Shown here piece by piece: positions 58,801 to 62,940 of a stretch of 64,000 nt of DNA. Origin of the DNA: Hymenopus coronatus (taxonomy: Eukaryota > Arthropoda > Insecta > Mantodea > Hymenopodidae); NCBI GenBank assembly GCA_030762935.1, contig CM060892.1:87465827-87529826 (forward strand), given 5' to 3'. A model generated the notes under the pieces. That model saw only the letters and a list, made by a program, of their open reading frames with translations. It ran no database searches and was not told the DNA's origin. Within the stretch, counting starts at the first letter, position 1, and each line of letters opens with the position of its first letter. The translations under genes and the position numbers were made by a program.

Positions 58801-60576
58801 CGCTAGATGTTGTGCTGATGTTTCACGCAGATACAGCTGTTCAGTGAAGGCAGTACAATGTTAAGAATTCTTGTCAGATATTAAAAATGAAGCATTATAA
58901 TTCTTTAAGCATGGTTGTTTTTTTGTTTTTGTTATTACGCAGAACTTCGGCCACTCTAAAATCGAATGAAACTAAGTGCAATTGATTGACTTTGTATTTA
59001 TAATGACAAATTCAAAGCCTGTGGTTTTCAAATTTAGCGGAGGTTAGGTTCCAATCCATTTAGGTTAGTGTGTGTATACCAATTTATGTTTCTAATTTTC
59101 TATTGTAGTACTTGGCGGAGAAATATGTTTCAGAACATTACACTAAATACATACATAGAGAAACTGTTTGGGATGAGTGGTGCTTAGGCTTGCATATTAT
59201 GGGTAATGGAGTGCAGAATTTCCATAAATTAAGACACTTCAGTCTTAAAACTAGTAGGAGGCGAGCAGAGAAATACTAGGAAGTAAAATGCTAGCCTTTA
59301 TGTAATGTGGACAAATTATATTTATATTTAGAACATATATTTTATTTTACGGCTCTGAAGTATTAATATTTAATATTCATTATTAATACTTCCAACAACT
59401 CCTAACAGAGCATGATAGAATACAACACCAAAGGTACCTGGATTGAGTCTCTGTCAACTAGAGAATAAGAATGAAAATAAAAGAAAGGAAATACAGAGAA
59501 GAGAAAGGGGGTGATAGCTGTAAAGGAATAACAGAAAGAAGGCAAGTAACATTAGTTTTTTAAACCATCCCTCCCTAACCACACCGGTCCCGCTAGAGTG
59601 CAAAAATTGGTATAAGTCACAGCGGAGAGAGTTAACGGCCTAACTTGTAAATAATTACCTATTTAGCTGTGGTGCACTTAATTTAAATAACCTAAAACAC
59701 TTACTTGAGATGAGCATGAAAATGCTCATGCTCCAGTTTCTGTCGTTTCGCTGATGTTTCAATCAACTCTGCCGACGTGTGTTCGAGAGCATCTTCTCCA
59801 TTCACAAGGCTACAAGGCGTATTAGGGTTTCTGGCATCACTACTCATGTGAACTAACACATAACGTCCACCATTATTTGCACAAGCTTGCGTCAGGATAT
59901 CACATGCTGCCTGTACTAAAAGTTCGTTGCATTTATCTATATCCGCCTAACAGACATTCAAGAGACACAACATCATTAGCAGTCACATTTTTCTAATTTA
60001 CATTACAGAATTTGTATTTGGAGTTTCTGCTTTACTTGTCGCGTAGATGACTGGGGCTTTAGATGAGCTGATCCCACGGTTATGCCTTGTCGGCCTTCGG
60101 CCTCAAATGCTCCACTCCTTTCCTTCTAAAAAACACCTCTTGCCTCGCCTTACACCTTAGGGCTCTCAAAATTGTACCATGCCAAAGTGTAAGCCAAAAA
60201 GTGCGACAAATAAAGCAGTTTACAAGTTACATTTATTAAAATTACCTCTCTCCAATTATTTCCTACATTTTCCGATAGTAGAGATTTCAGGATAAATGCT
60301 TGAACAGGCGCTAATACTGCACACGGCCCCCCTTCACTTTGCACTAGAGCCGTTGGCTCGTCTTTGCTAAAATGGAAACCTGCAAATAAAATTAAGATAA
60401 CTATATGCTGTCGCTACTATAGTGAGAGTTTACGGCATAACTACAAGATTGCAAGTCCTCTGATACTTGCCTTGGGCCCACCGTTTAAAAACGTCCTCCT
60501 TGACATACGGACCCCACAAGAGTTTTTTAATTTCTTGTAATTCACTGAAGGATGATTCCCCGGAGTGGTCTGCCAT
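15481..60576 (-). CDS. MINDY3: MINDY3 deubiquitinase gene, nine coding exons
   Basis: Joined exons give a 451-residue protein; human MINDY3 has 445. MINDY proteins are cysteine deubiquitinases that trim K48-linked ubiquitin chains in nucleus and cytosol. Visible landmarks are GGPCAV with the presumed catalytic Cys55, Gln49 six residues before it (oxyanion-type Gln in the family), GSETHLT with the presumed catalytic His294, an EF-hand-like DPEGNNFIS stretch at 323-331, YHYNGL near the end, and a C-terminus ending TPSLN like the vertebrate one. Exons are 60471-60576, 60246-60379, 59705-59946, 51654-51768, 47660-47813, 41800-41937, 32785-32944, 29069-29228 and 15481-15627. All splice phases agree (1,356 bp, no in-frame stop). 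The ATG is followed by ADHSGESS. Introns range from 91 bp to 13.4 kb and carry almost all the transposons described here. Function is inferred from homology; the exon model is read directly. Confidence 0.95.
15776..16230. repeat. Foldback repeat with arms of about 140 bp
   Basis: Arms 15776-15915 and 16090-16230 are inverted copies (shared stretches include TTTCTACAGGATGTTCTATG). On the minus strand TATAAAACCCGCC lies in the spacer (near 15978-15990). It resembles an inverted pair of retroelement termini. Confidence 0.6.
16231..17574. other. Intron 8 sequence without recognisable gene
   Basis: AT-rich. A short phrase (TTCTATTTAGATAACATACC) occurs at 16600 and 16791, part of a degenerate direct repeat of roughly 190 bp spacing. 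No coding region recognised. Confidence 0.4.
17575..17830 (+). pseudogene. Ty3/gypsy pol fragment, N-terminal of RT
   Basis: Reads RYKAVFSQGNGDYGFTARIL, INTGYTQPIWQPPKCVPLLK, QAELCNMLEDMRS, then ESN. This matches the segment just before the gypsy reverse transcriptase (V-F-S...H-x-I-x-T-G...P-I-R-Q-P-P-R-R-x-P). It continues after an interruption at 18755. Confidence 0.75.
17990..18640 (+). pseudogene. LINE RNase H and C-terminal zinc-knuckle fragment nested in gypsy
   Basis: Frame-shifted reading gives FQAEIYAIL, LILSDSQAALKALD-like sequence, MWVPGHEGIEGN-like sequence, then HGFSKKHLYRLG-like sequence and ICKLYGGQEETAQYILLNCK. This is the RNase H and terminal C-x2-C...H...C part of an I- or Jockey-type LINE. 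It lies between the two gypsy parts. Confidence 0.6.
18755..19740 (+). pseudogene. Ty3/gypsy reverse transcriptase and RNase H remnant
   Basis: Reads IVLVKKNNGKLYFCMDYRKL, NAVTRKDCFPIL, YSTLDLKSGFWQW and LCPLAFATCQRYG, then a decayed Y-L-D-D region, a FVVE-like LVEHHPFMWLEEAGQVLQVL segment and FIVNTDSSSNSIGGIL from the RNase H domain. These are clear Ty3/gypsy pol landmarks. Multiple stops. Confidence 0.8.
19737..19880 (+). repeat. Two-copy tandem repeat, 71 bp
   Basis: GGAAGAAATGGCTAT...GTGAGGTATATC occurs at about 19739-19807 and again at 19809-19877 with few differences. Confidence 0.7.
20074..21999 (-). CDS. 641-aa fusion of LINE ORF1-like protein and RT C-terminus with 2A-like peptide
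   Basis: Residues 41-56 read ITLLLVIGGIEVNPGP, a 2A-like ribosome-skipping motif (skip expected between Gly55 and Pro56), here with Gly replacing the usual Asp. Residues about 60-122 are Glu/Lys/Arg-rich and probably coiled coil. Residues about 123-255 (FNLVFTGV...FINKDLSPKKRALQR...) resemble the RNA-binding ORF1 core of LINEs. From about residue 345 (ALAKGKGALSAIR, then MLYGIEVWG) the frame is the thumb and C-terminal region of a LINE reverse transcriptase, ending in a C-x2-C-x7-H-x4-C knuckle (Cys567, Cys570, His578, Cys583). Endonuclease and RT palm are absent. The deletion is in frame, and no stop interrupts 642 codons although its neighbours are decayed. Domain names are inferred. Confidence 0.85.
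   Translation of the reverse strand: MGVDITVYRARIGQFRKVKLVNSKHSFGEKMTNILVLASVITLLLVIGGIEVNPGPADIITMLENLTEKMNKIEGMEQRIGKQLEKMATDIKEDVRVEVQEARREVEMVKERMERLEERERRFNLVFTGVKERRYKWPAEEILEITKEKLNLELYRWEIIEAYRVGRQLDKRTIIVKFATAQLVHEVLKRAKKLKGTDIFINKDLSPKKRALQRNLVQKMKEARAQGRRAYIRNFQLWIDGEKTSHLDKKELREPQSGTEEITQQMSTPTLGSTTGRSKSKQKGMDVGEDSESVCLNRNLPVSMDMRTAYADRTSSNLPTREITADEEMTSTEEAKKFALAKGKGALSAIRSCKYKAPNINIRWLEKVYNMVVEAKMLYGIEVWGLEGGWEGIDEVHRKFCKEILGLPNATVRQVAQIELGRVASKGKIMERALKFWHRILKLEERNLLKQCLVYQEKSLKNKGWVDCLRNNLESSGLGEMWRRRENNVNNFWKLARKRFEDIEIQKIFSEITEKRSLVFYIPMKVSWGREKYIDVTNKEEREGIAWLKAGVWRLKGLRKGIPQNQCPICGGNEDIEHILFKCKGTEIWRKKYINKKWFKIDRNVVVVEMFQKDSKKIGQFLCKVKNKWIWTVNRQNGVIN
21832..21843 (-). other. 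NPGP of the 2A-like peptide
   Basis: Codons AAC CCC GGC CCT. 2A-like sequences at the N-terminus of ORF1 are known in some CR1/L1Tc-type LINEs. Confidence 0.75.
22215..22340 (+). repeat. Satellite-like unit, left of pogo
   Basis: Contains AGATTTTAAGGTTAATTTAA, GTGGAATTACATGAGATT and TTTCGGGTTATGTAGC; matches the units at 24100-24440 on the far side of the pogo element. Confidence 0.6.
22690..22948 (+). pseudogene. pogo/CENP-B-like transposase N-terminal fragment
   Basis: Reads HIKGIGVSHEMLQFKAREIA, RHIGIS, WIFRFMKCKGLLLTRRTSVF and QKMLQGFEQK, as in the second DNA-binding (CENP-B-type HTH) domain of pogo/Tigger transposases. It ends abruptly at the R insertion. An acidic tail (DCEKFFEALDGSQYDALWEK, then GESSDTESEND) is read at about 23840-23978. 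Confidence 0.7.
22944..23702 (+). repeat. Family R copy
   Basis: Starts TCTGATGTGTTCCATTCACA and ends TAGAGAAAGTAAAAA. Full order of family landmarks (see 38596-39450), with a short CA tract at 23560. Confidence 0.85.
24100..24480 (+). repeat. Satellite-like units, right of pogo
   Basis: Three more units (near 24113, 24236 and 24352) share the motif TTAAGGTTNATTTNAT..TGNGGAATTGCATGAG..ATGCTTTAATAATTT with the unit at 22215. Spacing is 110-125 bp. Confidence 0.6.
24525..25258 (+). mobile_element. mariner deletion derivative, 734 bp
   Basis: Terminal inverted repeats CGAGGTACGTCCAGAAAGTA at the left and CGAGGTATGTCCAGAAAGTA reversed at the right, with TA after the right end and TG (mutated TA) before the left. 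It lacks the catalytic middle of the transposase. Confidence 0.85.
24596..25159 (+). CDS. mariner transposase deletion product, open frame with DNA-binding domain only
   Basis: An uninterrupted 187-codon frame from ATG 24596. Residues about 35-150 contain EIRSVIRFLNARKVKPIEIY, SDSMVRRWVRQFNEGR, DEERSGRPSLVTEELV and a second HTH (TISALAMEFPQSS), typical of mariner DNA-binding domains. It then jumps from CSRWVPKIL directly to AANYYEEGIQKLVPRYDKCL and a YVEK stop, the C-terminal end of the same family. The DD34D core, roughly 150 residues, is missing, yet the junction is in frame. Such a product could bind the terminal repeats but not cut. Whether it is expressed is unknown; the frame could also simply be a young deletion. 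Confidence 0.8.
   Translation: MCGSRSVSRRRNVRHFEIAVSHIRFVVLENPAACEIRSVIRFLNARKVKPIEIYRQICEVYGQNAMSDSMVRRWVRQFNEGRSEVHDEERSGRPSLVTEELVHAIIDKIQENRKFTISALAMEFPQSSRSLIHEIVTEKLKFCKLCSRWVPKILIEQQAANYYEEGIQKLVPRYDKCLQNFGSYVEK
25888..26083. mobile_element. Small element with 20-bp perfect terminal-type inverted repeat
   Basis: TTATTGCTTCACTTACTGTT at 25888-25907 is inverted exactly at 25987-26006. ATGAGATCTAC before it (25876-25886) recurs near 26084, suggesting a duplicated target. No coding sequence. Confidence 0.5.
26344..27085 (+). mobile_element. Probable solo LTR nested in family R
   Basis: Bounded by ATAT (26340-26343 and 27086-27089); starts AGTCGGGTCGG, ends TTGTAACA. Contains TATATATACAAG near 26704. 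GC-richer than its host. Removing it restores the family R order (ACTTAAATA...AAGTTTGG). Confidence 0.55.
27560..28930 (+). mobile_element. Penelope-like element copy 2, degenerate
   Basis: Colinear with copy 1: SFDVIALFPSIPREK at about 27620, a decayed GLAM-V-LTPFLVD, VD-IFAIVSDKRVNDALKLL, then GIY-YIG scraps (LIHLGKT) and the shared 3' region GTAGCAGTAACTGTAACAA. It lacks the three insertions of copy 1, so it gives the pre-insertion sequence. Many stops. Confidence 0.8.
28874..28921 (+). ncRNA. Hammerhead ribozyme motif at PLE copy 2 3' end
   Basis: Core CTGATGA (28881-28887) and GAAAC (28908-28912) are both intact, followed by TA-GT-C (C17 at 28917). CAAG/CTTG can form stem I with a 3-nt bulge; stem II is weak (GCA/TGT). 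Confidence 0.65.
29069..29228 (-). CDS. MINDY3: MINDY3 exon 8 (codons 350-403)
   Basis: Acceptor GTTAACAG. Encodes KLDAENLGIILLNAFMEEFF, then TFTLYHYNGLPRS, conserved near the C-terminus of MINDY3. Donor AGG|GTAAGG, phase 0. Confidence 0.95.
29230..32784. other. MINDY3 intron 7, no recognised elements
   Basis: AT-rich with several short frames (for example 29768-30073 and 30100-30381, minus) that show no motif I know. A C-run followed by an A-run lies at 32722-32751. Confidence 0.4.
32785..32944 (-). CDS. MINDY3: MINDY3 exon 7 (codons 297-349 plus 2 nt), EF-hand-like part
   Basis: Acceptor ATGTTTCAG. Encodes PETPSEVARRVFKSFDPEGN followed by a stretch ending GLVSEPE. The DPEGNNFIS loop resembles the degenerate EF-hand of the family. 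Donor AATA|GTAAGT splits a Tyr codon. Confidence 0.95.
33550..34070. repeat. Foldback element with tRNA-like ends
   Basis: Arms of about 240 bp (33550-33795 and 33810-34070) are inverted copies: for example CTAAGTACTTAGTATCCG in the left arm and CGGATACTAAGTACTTA in the right. The outer part of each arm reads as a tRNA-like segment (minus strand 33640-33560: TAGCTCAATGATTAGAGCA, then TTCAAATCCC). Likely a SINE-related inverted pair. Confidence 0.7.
34773..34827 (+). repeat. (GA)n microsatellite
   Basis: About 27 uninterrupted GA units. Confidence 0.95.
35020..35470 (+). pseudogene. PLE GIY-YIG fragment
   Basis: Reads RSYIGMTKSNLNIRLKERNR, KFKQTDKSVKAYHF, then ELKLLKP, paralogous to the nuclease end of PLE copy 1. 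Ends before an AAAT-repeat tract at 35493. Confidence 0.65.
35622..35950 (-). repeat. Family R partial copy
   Basis: Minus strand; terminal palindrome region, TGCACCCAAAAATTTAATGC and GGGTAGTTTGGAGTGGGGGG, through TGGTCAACTCCATGT, then lost. Confidence 0.75.
36010..36425 (+). pseudogene. 3' end of another PLE lineage
   Basis: Reads HLLKSVNKTAELNRWEKIY-like sequence, LEETYEF and LGLIEST, then a conserved 3' UTR ending GTGAAAAAATTCCAATAAAC. Paralogue at 48280-48690. Confidence 0.55.
36638..37474 (+). repeat. Family R copy
   Basis: Nearly full length; 5' end slightly eroded (TCAGTGTTTTATTCACATGA), 3' end GTATAGAGAAAGTAAAAA. Confidence 0.85.
37494..37600 (+). repeat. Family R 3' terminal fragment
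   Basis: GATTTCCAGTGAAATCTTGA through AGATAGAGAAAGTAAAAA, placed 20 bp after the preceding copy. Confidence 0.75.
37601..38595. other. Intron 6 segment without recognisable gene
   Basis: Slightly less AT-rich than its surroundings; bounded by family R copies on both sides. No motif recognised on either strand. Confidence 0.4.
38596..39450 (+). repeat. Family R copy, near full length (reference copy)
   Basis: 855 bp. Order of landmarks: TCTGATGTGTACCATTCACA; ACTTTCTCTA; TTCCTTGTAAGTAGAAGCGA; AAACGATGAACTCC; CTATTCCCAGAAAATTCAAG; GAGAAAATCAACATTTTT; GGGTAGTTGGGGG; CCAAGTTTGGTATTTTACC; ACAGACACACACACG; TTCTGGTGAAATCTTGGTA; CTATGTACATAG; TAGAGAAAGTAAAAA. No coding sequence. ACTTTCTCTA near the 5' end is inverted as TAGAGAAAGT at the 3' end. 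Confidence 0.9.
39770..40560 (-). pseudogene. PLE fragment of a third lineage (RT thumb to GIY-YIG)
   Basis: Minus strand: YRLVHIPRENNESQQVYQQT, IAINNSFHKRVINK (open frame 40544-40296), then PWARNKFRKIF, SITLAPKNNYSIQKLL and GIYEIKCSDCNLIYLRRTKR with RLKEHMRH. YIG is changed to YLR. Followed by GAAACCGGTCCCAG (about 39710), similar to the 3' half of a hammerhead but without a matching CTGANGA. Confidence 0.75.
40653..40862 (-). repeat. Family R 3' end, inverted
   Basis: Minus-strand 3' end of family R up to its GT/CA tract (40819-40838). Confidence 0.75.
40863..41475 (+). repeat. Family R 3' two-thirds
   Basis: Plus-strand copy directly abutting the inverted fragment before it; ends CTAGAGAAAGTAACA. 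Confidence 0.75.
41800..41937 (-). CDS. MINDY3: MINDY3 exon 6 (codons 251-296 plus 1 nt), catalytic histidine
   Basis: Acceptor GTTTCAG. Encodes QSEVGFLALLEHLRYCEVGS and PIWVLGSETHLT; His294 matches the catalytic His of vertebrate MINDY3. Donor ACAG|GTAAAT. Confidence 0.95.
41938..43440. other. Intron 5 segment, unassigned
   Basis: Minus-strand phrases such as LPKKRRKIWQKGLAGNGLTA-like sequence near 42700 suggest an old transposon gene, but I cannot name the family. Confidence 0.3.
43445..44873 (-). pseudogene. Tigger/pogo-type transposase relic
   Basis: Starts MIGRSKRKF (44873), then RLDKGETLKKLAEYGVSEVT and GNKDKIEKF (psq-like HTH), KKSECEKINKALFIWFTQQI and KGNPISGLILQEKAL (CENP-B HTH), CKERLTVFAASYASRDHKLK and LVIEKSAKPRALKN of the DDE_1 core, then LSEIKPDTLKKSW-like C-terminal sequence. 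The DDE residues cannot all be followed. Several stops and frameshifts. A terminal-repeat-like CAGTAGAGCCCC lies at 45395-45406, reversed; the other end was not found. Confidence 0.75.
45430..46250 (+). pseudogene. PLE reverse transcriptase fragment
   Basis: Reads RLPKIHKQET-like sequence at about 45570, DILVSFDITALF at about 45755, LGHGKPILPSLIDLFMSKIE at about 45940, RYIDDIFAIVPENT at about 46045, then KLLNLQETT-like sequence. The YIDD catalytic motif is intact, but the frames are interrupted. Confidence 0.75.
46251..47659. other. Intron 5 segment without assigned genes
   Basis: The 119-codon frame at 47009-47368 (plus) shows no recognised motif and is best considered chance or an unknown relic. 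Confidence 0.35.
47660..47813 (-). CDS. MINDY3: MINDY3 exon 5 (codons 200-250 plus 1 nt)
   Basis: Acceptor TTTGCAG, then GLEQIRSEMNDPTEPLID and GYGSQSLINLMLTGRAV, a highly conserved block of the family. Donor CTCA|GTAAGA. Confidence 0.95.
48015..48200 (-). pseudogene. PLE 3' UTR fragment, inverted
   Basis: Minus-strand homologue of the 3' end seen at 36195-36400 (GAATCTCATAGAATC, AAGCATAAGAGTGTG). It forms an inverted pair with 48280-48690. Confidence 0.55.
48280..48690 (+). pseudogene. PLE 3' end fragment
   Basis: Reads MNMWEIIYLKKFGGNLMFDM, then PAKDNIFLGLIELIPD, then 3' UTR ending GTGAAAAATTCCAATAAA. Paralogue of 36010-36425. Confidence 0.6.
49005..49162 (+). repeat. Family R 3' terminal fragment
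   Basis: CA-rich tract through TGGTAGAGAAAGTAAA with the terminal palindrome decayed. Confidence 0.75.
49904..51050 (+). repeat. Family R copy interrupted by a SINE
   Basis: TCTGATGTGTTCCATTTACA to GCTAGAGAAAGTAAAAA. A SINE sits in its CA tract. Confidence 0.85.
50655..50897 (+). repeat. SINE family A, best preserved copy
   Basis: tRNA-derived head with box A TGGCCGAGTGG and box B GGGTTCGATCCC, a unique body (GATTTGTGGTGGACAAAG, GGTTTCCCCTGCCATCACA, TAGCCTGCGCTGCCATTGCA) and an A-rich tail, inserted in a CA repeat. Confidence 0.85.
51654..51768 (-). CDS. MINDY3: MINDY3 exon 4 (codons 161-199)
   Basis: Acceptor TTTTTTCTAG, first base completing a Lys codon. Encodes the segment ending ETFGVLLLLYSVISTK, matching the vertebrate GNKFGVLLFLYSVLLTK region. 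Donor AAG|GTAAAG. A Penelope-type terminal unit sits 86 bp upstream of its acceptor in the same orientation. Confidence 0.93.
51897..51939 (-). ncRNA. Hammerhead-like motif in the terminal unit
   Basis: Same CACC / CTGAAGA / GAGGAAG-CTTCTTC / GAAACGTT / GGTG layout as 12748-12790. Confidence 0.45.
51941..52006 (-). promoter_or_regulatory. CCAAT-TATA-TCAGT promoter in the terminal unit
   Basis: Minus strand: CCAAT (52006-52002), TATAAATA (51976-51969) and TCAGT (51945-51941), spaced as in the unit at 12681. It faces exon 4. Confidence 0.5.
52300..52515 (-). pseudogene. Tc1-like transposase C-terminal remnant
   Basis: Reads SRDLTTIEGLWKVWEEEWAN, then IPLPDLRHSLLQCKLSNRII and AQGHHIEH. This resembles the Tc1 end (SPDLNPIENLW...EEWNNIP...RGGHTKY) with a deletion after IE. 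No catalytic residues before it can be read. Confidence 0.5.
52734..53754 (-). repeat. Family R copy with internal tandem duplication
   Basis: Minus-strand near-full copy from TTACTTTCTCTGAACG to TCTG at 53754. A segment of about 120 bp (GCATGAAAAAAATTT...ATGTACATCTTGAATTTT) is present twice at about 53030-53270. Confidence 0.85.
53940..54590 (+). pseudogene. mariner-like transposase relic, core deleted
   Basis: Reads REEALPYATVFRWFKDFKKG and HLVCVKQGGPG (HTH end), then jumps to LAPCDLFLFPSLKSNLWGIR-like sequence, FENFEAVLNKSATILKT and YFEKDHVNIEME-like sequence (C-terminus). The intervening catalytic Asp region is largely lost. Confidence 0.6.
54980..55260 (+). pseudogene. BEL/Pao-like pol fragment
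   Basis: Reads TKWKTFVANRAAEFQDILQA, FHWHQRSQDKPVYLTSQGI and a following GCN-rich part. It recalls the BEL/Pao segment WKTFVANRV.EIQ...WRHCP...NPADLASRG. Weak, single-segment evidence. Confidence 0.35.
56645..56830 (-). repeat. tRNA-derived SINE, other subfamily
   Basis: Minus strand: box-A-like TAGTAGCGTGC and box B CTGGATTTGATTTCC, then GGTGGGGATTTTCTCCCCTC. Tail toward 56645. Confidence 0.45.
56831..59704. other. Intron 3 segment without recognisable gene
   Basis: AT-rich. Two related 33-bp phrases with AGAACTTYGGCCRCTCTARAA occur at 58471 and 58931 in direct orientation. Confidence 0.35.
59705..59946 (-). CDS. MINDY3: MINDY3 exon 3 (codons 81-160 plus 2 nt)
   Basis: Acceptor GTTAG, then ADIDKCNELLVQAACDIL, similar to the helical segment after the catalytic Cys in the vertebrate protein. 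A variable hydrophilic linker follows (roughly residues 110-150), which diverges between phyla. Donor is AA|GTAAGT. Confidence 0.9.
60246..60379 (-). CDS. MINDY3: MINDY3 exon 2 (codons 36-80), catalytic cysteine
   Basis: Acceptor TTTGCAG, then GFHFSKDEP and QSEGGPCAVLAPVQAF, ending NNWRE before donor GTAATT. It carries Gln49 and Cys55, the residues expected for oxyanion-hole and nucleophile roles in MINDY proteases. It ends in phase 0. Confidence 0.95.
60380..60470 (-). other. MINDY3 intron 1, GC-AG type
   Basis: A 91-bp intron with donor GCAAGT and acceptor TTTGCAG. Reading-frame logic (Gly codon split as G|GT) supports the GC donor. GC-AG introns are a known minority class. Confidence 0.85.
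60471..60576 (-). CDS. MINDY3: MINDY3 exon 1 (codons 1-35 plus 1 nt)
   Basis: Encodes the N-terminus through KRWAQ. The start ATG is at 60576-60574. The 3' boundary is CAAG followed by GCAAGT, a GC donor. Using the nearby GT four bases further on would put a stop shortly into exon 2, so the GC donor is preferred. Confidence 0.9.
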
Positions 60577-60800
60577 TACACTGATTTGTCAAACGTAACC
60601 GTCTGACAACATCGAAATGGTTTGCTAATGTCACAGCATTATCAGAACTATAAAAATGTCATGTTTAGCAAGCAATAACAAACGCTGTCACAATAATAAC
60701 ATTGTCTTTCCGCCATCTTGCAATTTCGCCAATATACGAAAACAAACGTTAAAAACTAAGCGTGCCTGTCCAACTTCTTTGGAATGGACCACCCGTACCA
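60577..60800 (-). promoter_or_regulatory. MINDY3 5' UTR and promoter region with YY1/Pho-like site
   Basis: This region upstream of the ATG is less AT-rich than its surroundings. On the minus strand it contains CAAGATGGCGG (60710-60720), resembling the YY1/Pho consensus common near housekeeping gene starts. I see no clear TATA box. The transcription start is not determined. Confidence 0.4.
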
Positions 60801-61049
60801 CCTCATGGCCACCGCCTTCGTAAAATCCAAGCGATTCACATGGGAAATGCGGCATGTTCGTTTAGAATAACGTTTATTTCAATGAATTAACAATGTGTTT
60901 CGCTTTAGCAATATACTGCTATATTCGCAATGGTCTGCATAAAATTGCATTTATAAGATTGCGTTTTGCGAAGCAGCCGATATTACACACCTTTGTACTT
61001 CCGATGAAGGTTTCAGGTGTTATATTTAAACATTATTCACACTTTTTTT

Positions 61050-61166
61050 TACTTTCTCTACACGCACTATGTGCATAGTGTATAGAGAAGGTATTGCACT
61101 CCACTCAAAAATTCGATACCGAGATTTCACCGGAAATATATGTTTTAGGGTCATTTATATCCAAAA
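61050..61166 (-). repeat. Family R 3' terminal fragment
   Basis: TTTACTTTCTCTACACGC with a palindrome at the end, joined directly to a plus-strand 5' end at 61170. Confidence 0.8.
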
Positions 61167-61169
61167 AAA

Positions 61170-61977
61170 TCTGACGTGTACCATTCACATGACTTTCTCC
61201 ATATCCCTGCATCAAATAATTCTTACAAAGCTTATACTTCTATTTACCTCATGCTCATCAGAAAAAATCTGATGTGTACCATTCACATGACTTTCTCCAT
61301 ATCCCTGCAATAAATAATTCTTAAAAAAGCTTATACTTTTATTTACTTTATGCTAATCAGAAAAAAATAGCAGAAATAGTCTTATTTCTCGCATCCTTGT
61401 AAGTAGAAGCGAAATAAGGGAAAAACGTAGGTTAAAGTGATAGTCAAAAGCTGGTTGCTATGTCAATGAAGTTCCTTTGTTTATATGGATAGGAGTTGAC
61501 AAGTTCCAGTATGAGATATTATACGTTTTTCATAGCAGAAACCAAAAATAAGGAATGTCACAAAAACGACGAACTCCACGAAAAAAATGTATATAACACA
61601 AATTGTGTGCTTTAATGTGCTCTACATTTTTTGTTTAGTAAGTTTTTGTCCATCTCTTACGGTTTAGCAGTTATTCAAAATTTAGTAAACTTCATCCAGA
61701 ATAAACCCCTCTTCAGAGGCTATTCCCAGAAAATTCAATATATACATATCATTTGGCAGGTAAATATGTTTAATATCCGAAATTTTAATCAAAATCGGCA
61801 GAGCCATTTTTGAGAAAATAAAAATTTTCGAAAAAAGTTCCATGTAAAGGGTAGTTGGGGGTGGGGGGATTATTCTCAAAATCTTCGTGTCGCATCGCTG
61901 GAAGATACTGAACTTAAATACCAAGTTTGGTATTTTACCGACTTTTCGTTTTTGAGTTATTGTGTTCACAGTCACAC

Positions 61978-62026
<49 letters not shown>

Positions 62027-62045
62027 CCTTTTTGCGAAAATGTTT
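61170..62045 (+). repeat. Family R, duplicated 5' end plus long copy (left arm of palindrome)
   Basis: A 98-bp 5' piece (61170-61267) is followed by a second start TCTGATG at 61268 that runs through to the CA tract (61982-62023) and is truncated after CGGACCTTTTTGCG. Confidence 0.85.
61982..62023 (+). repeat. (CA)n tract
   Basis: About 21 CA units inside the left R arm; the right arm has a TG tract at 62174-62199. Confidence 0.9.
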
Positions 62046-62938
62046 TTTACTTTCTCCATACGCACTATGTACATAGTGTATAGAGAAAGTATTGCACTCC
62101 ACCAAAACTTCGATACCGAGATTTCAATTTTAGGGTACCCAATATCCAAAAAAAGCATTTTCACAAAAAGGTCCGTGTGTGTGTGTGTGTGTGTGTGTAA
62201 GTGTCAGTGTGTCCGTGTGTCCGTGTGTCCGTGTGTCTGTGAACATGATAACTCAAAAACGAAAAGTTGGTAAAATACCAAACTTGGTATTTAAGTTTAG
62301 TATCTTCCAGGGATGCGACACGAAGATTTTGAGAAAAATCCCCCCACCCCCAACTACCCTTTATATGGAACTTTTTTCGAAAATTTTGATTTTCTCAAAA
62401 ATGGCTCTACCGATTTTAATTAAAATTTCGGATATTAAACATATTTACCTGAAAAATGAAATGTATATCTTGAATTTTCTGGGAATAGCCTCTGAAGAGT
62501 AGTTTATTCTAGATGAATTTTACTAAATTTTGAATAACTGCTAAACCGTAAGAGATGGACAAAAACTTACTACACAAAAAATGTAGAGCACATTAAAACA
62601 CACAATTTGTGTTATATACATTTTTTCGTGGAGTTCGTCGTTTTTGTGACATTCCTTATTTTTGGTTTCTGCTATGAAAAACGTATAATATCTCATACTG
62701 GAACTTGTCAACTCCTATCCATATAAACAAAGGAACTTCATTGACATAGCAACCAGCTTTTGACTATCACTTTAACCTACGTTTGTCCCTTATTTCGCTT
62801 CTACTTACAAGGATGCGAGTAATAAGACTATTTCTGCTAATTTTTTCTGATTAGCATAAAGTAAATAAAAGTATAAGCTTTTTAAGAATTATTTGTTGCA
62901 GGGATATGGAGAAAGTCATGTGAATGGTACACATCAGA
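62046..62938 (-). repeat. Family R, full copy (right arm of palindrome)
   Basis: Minus strand with terminal palindrome ACTATGTACATAGT at about 62066 and TCTGATG start at 62938. It shares copy-specific bases with the left arm. Confidence 0.9.
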
Positions 62939-62940
62939 TT

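Noticed and set aside
60461..60470. GT donor (GTATCA) for MINDY3 exon 1
   Set aside because: It would shift the frame and meet TAG within five codons of exon 2, while the GC donor keeps the conserved sequence.
61682..62502. 160- and 107-codon frames rich in Val-Cys repeats
   Set aside because: They are translations of the GT/CA tract and flanks of family R, present in both arms of the palindrome.
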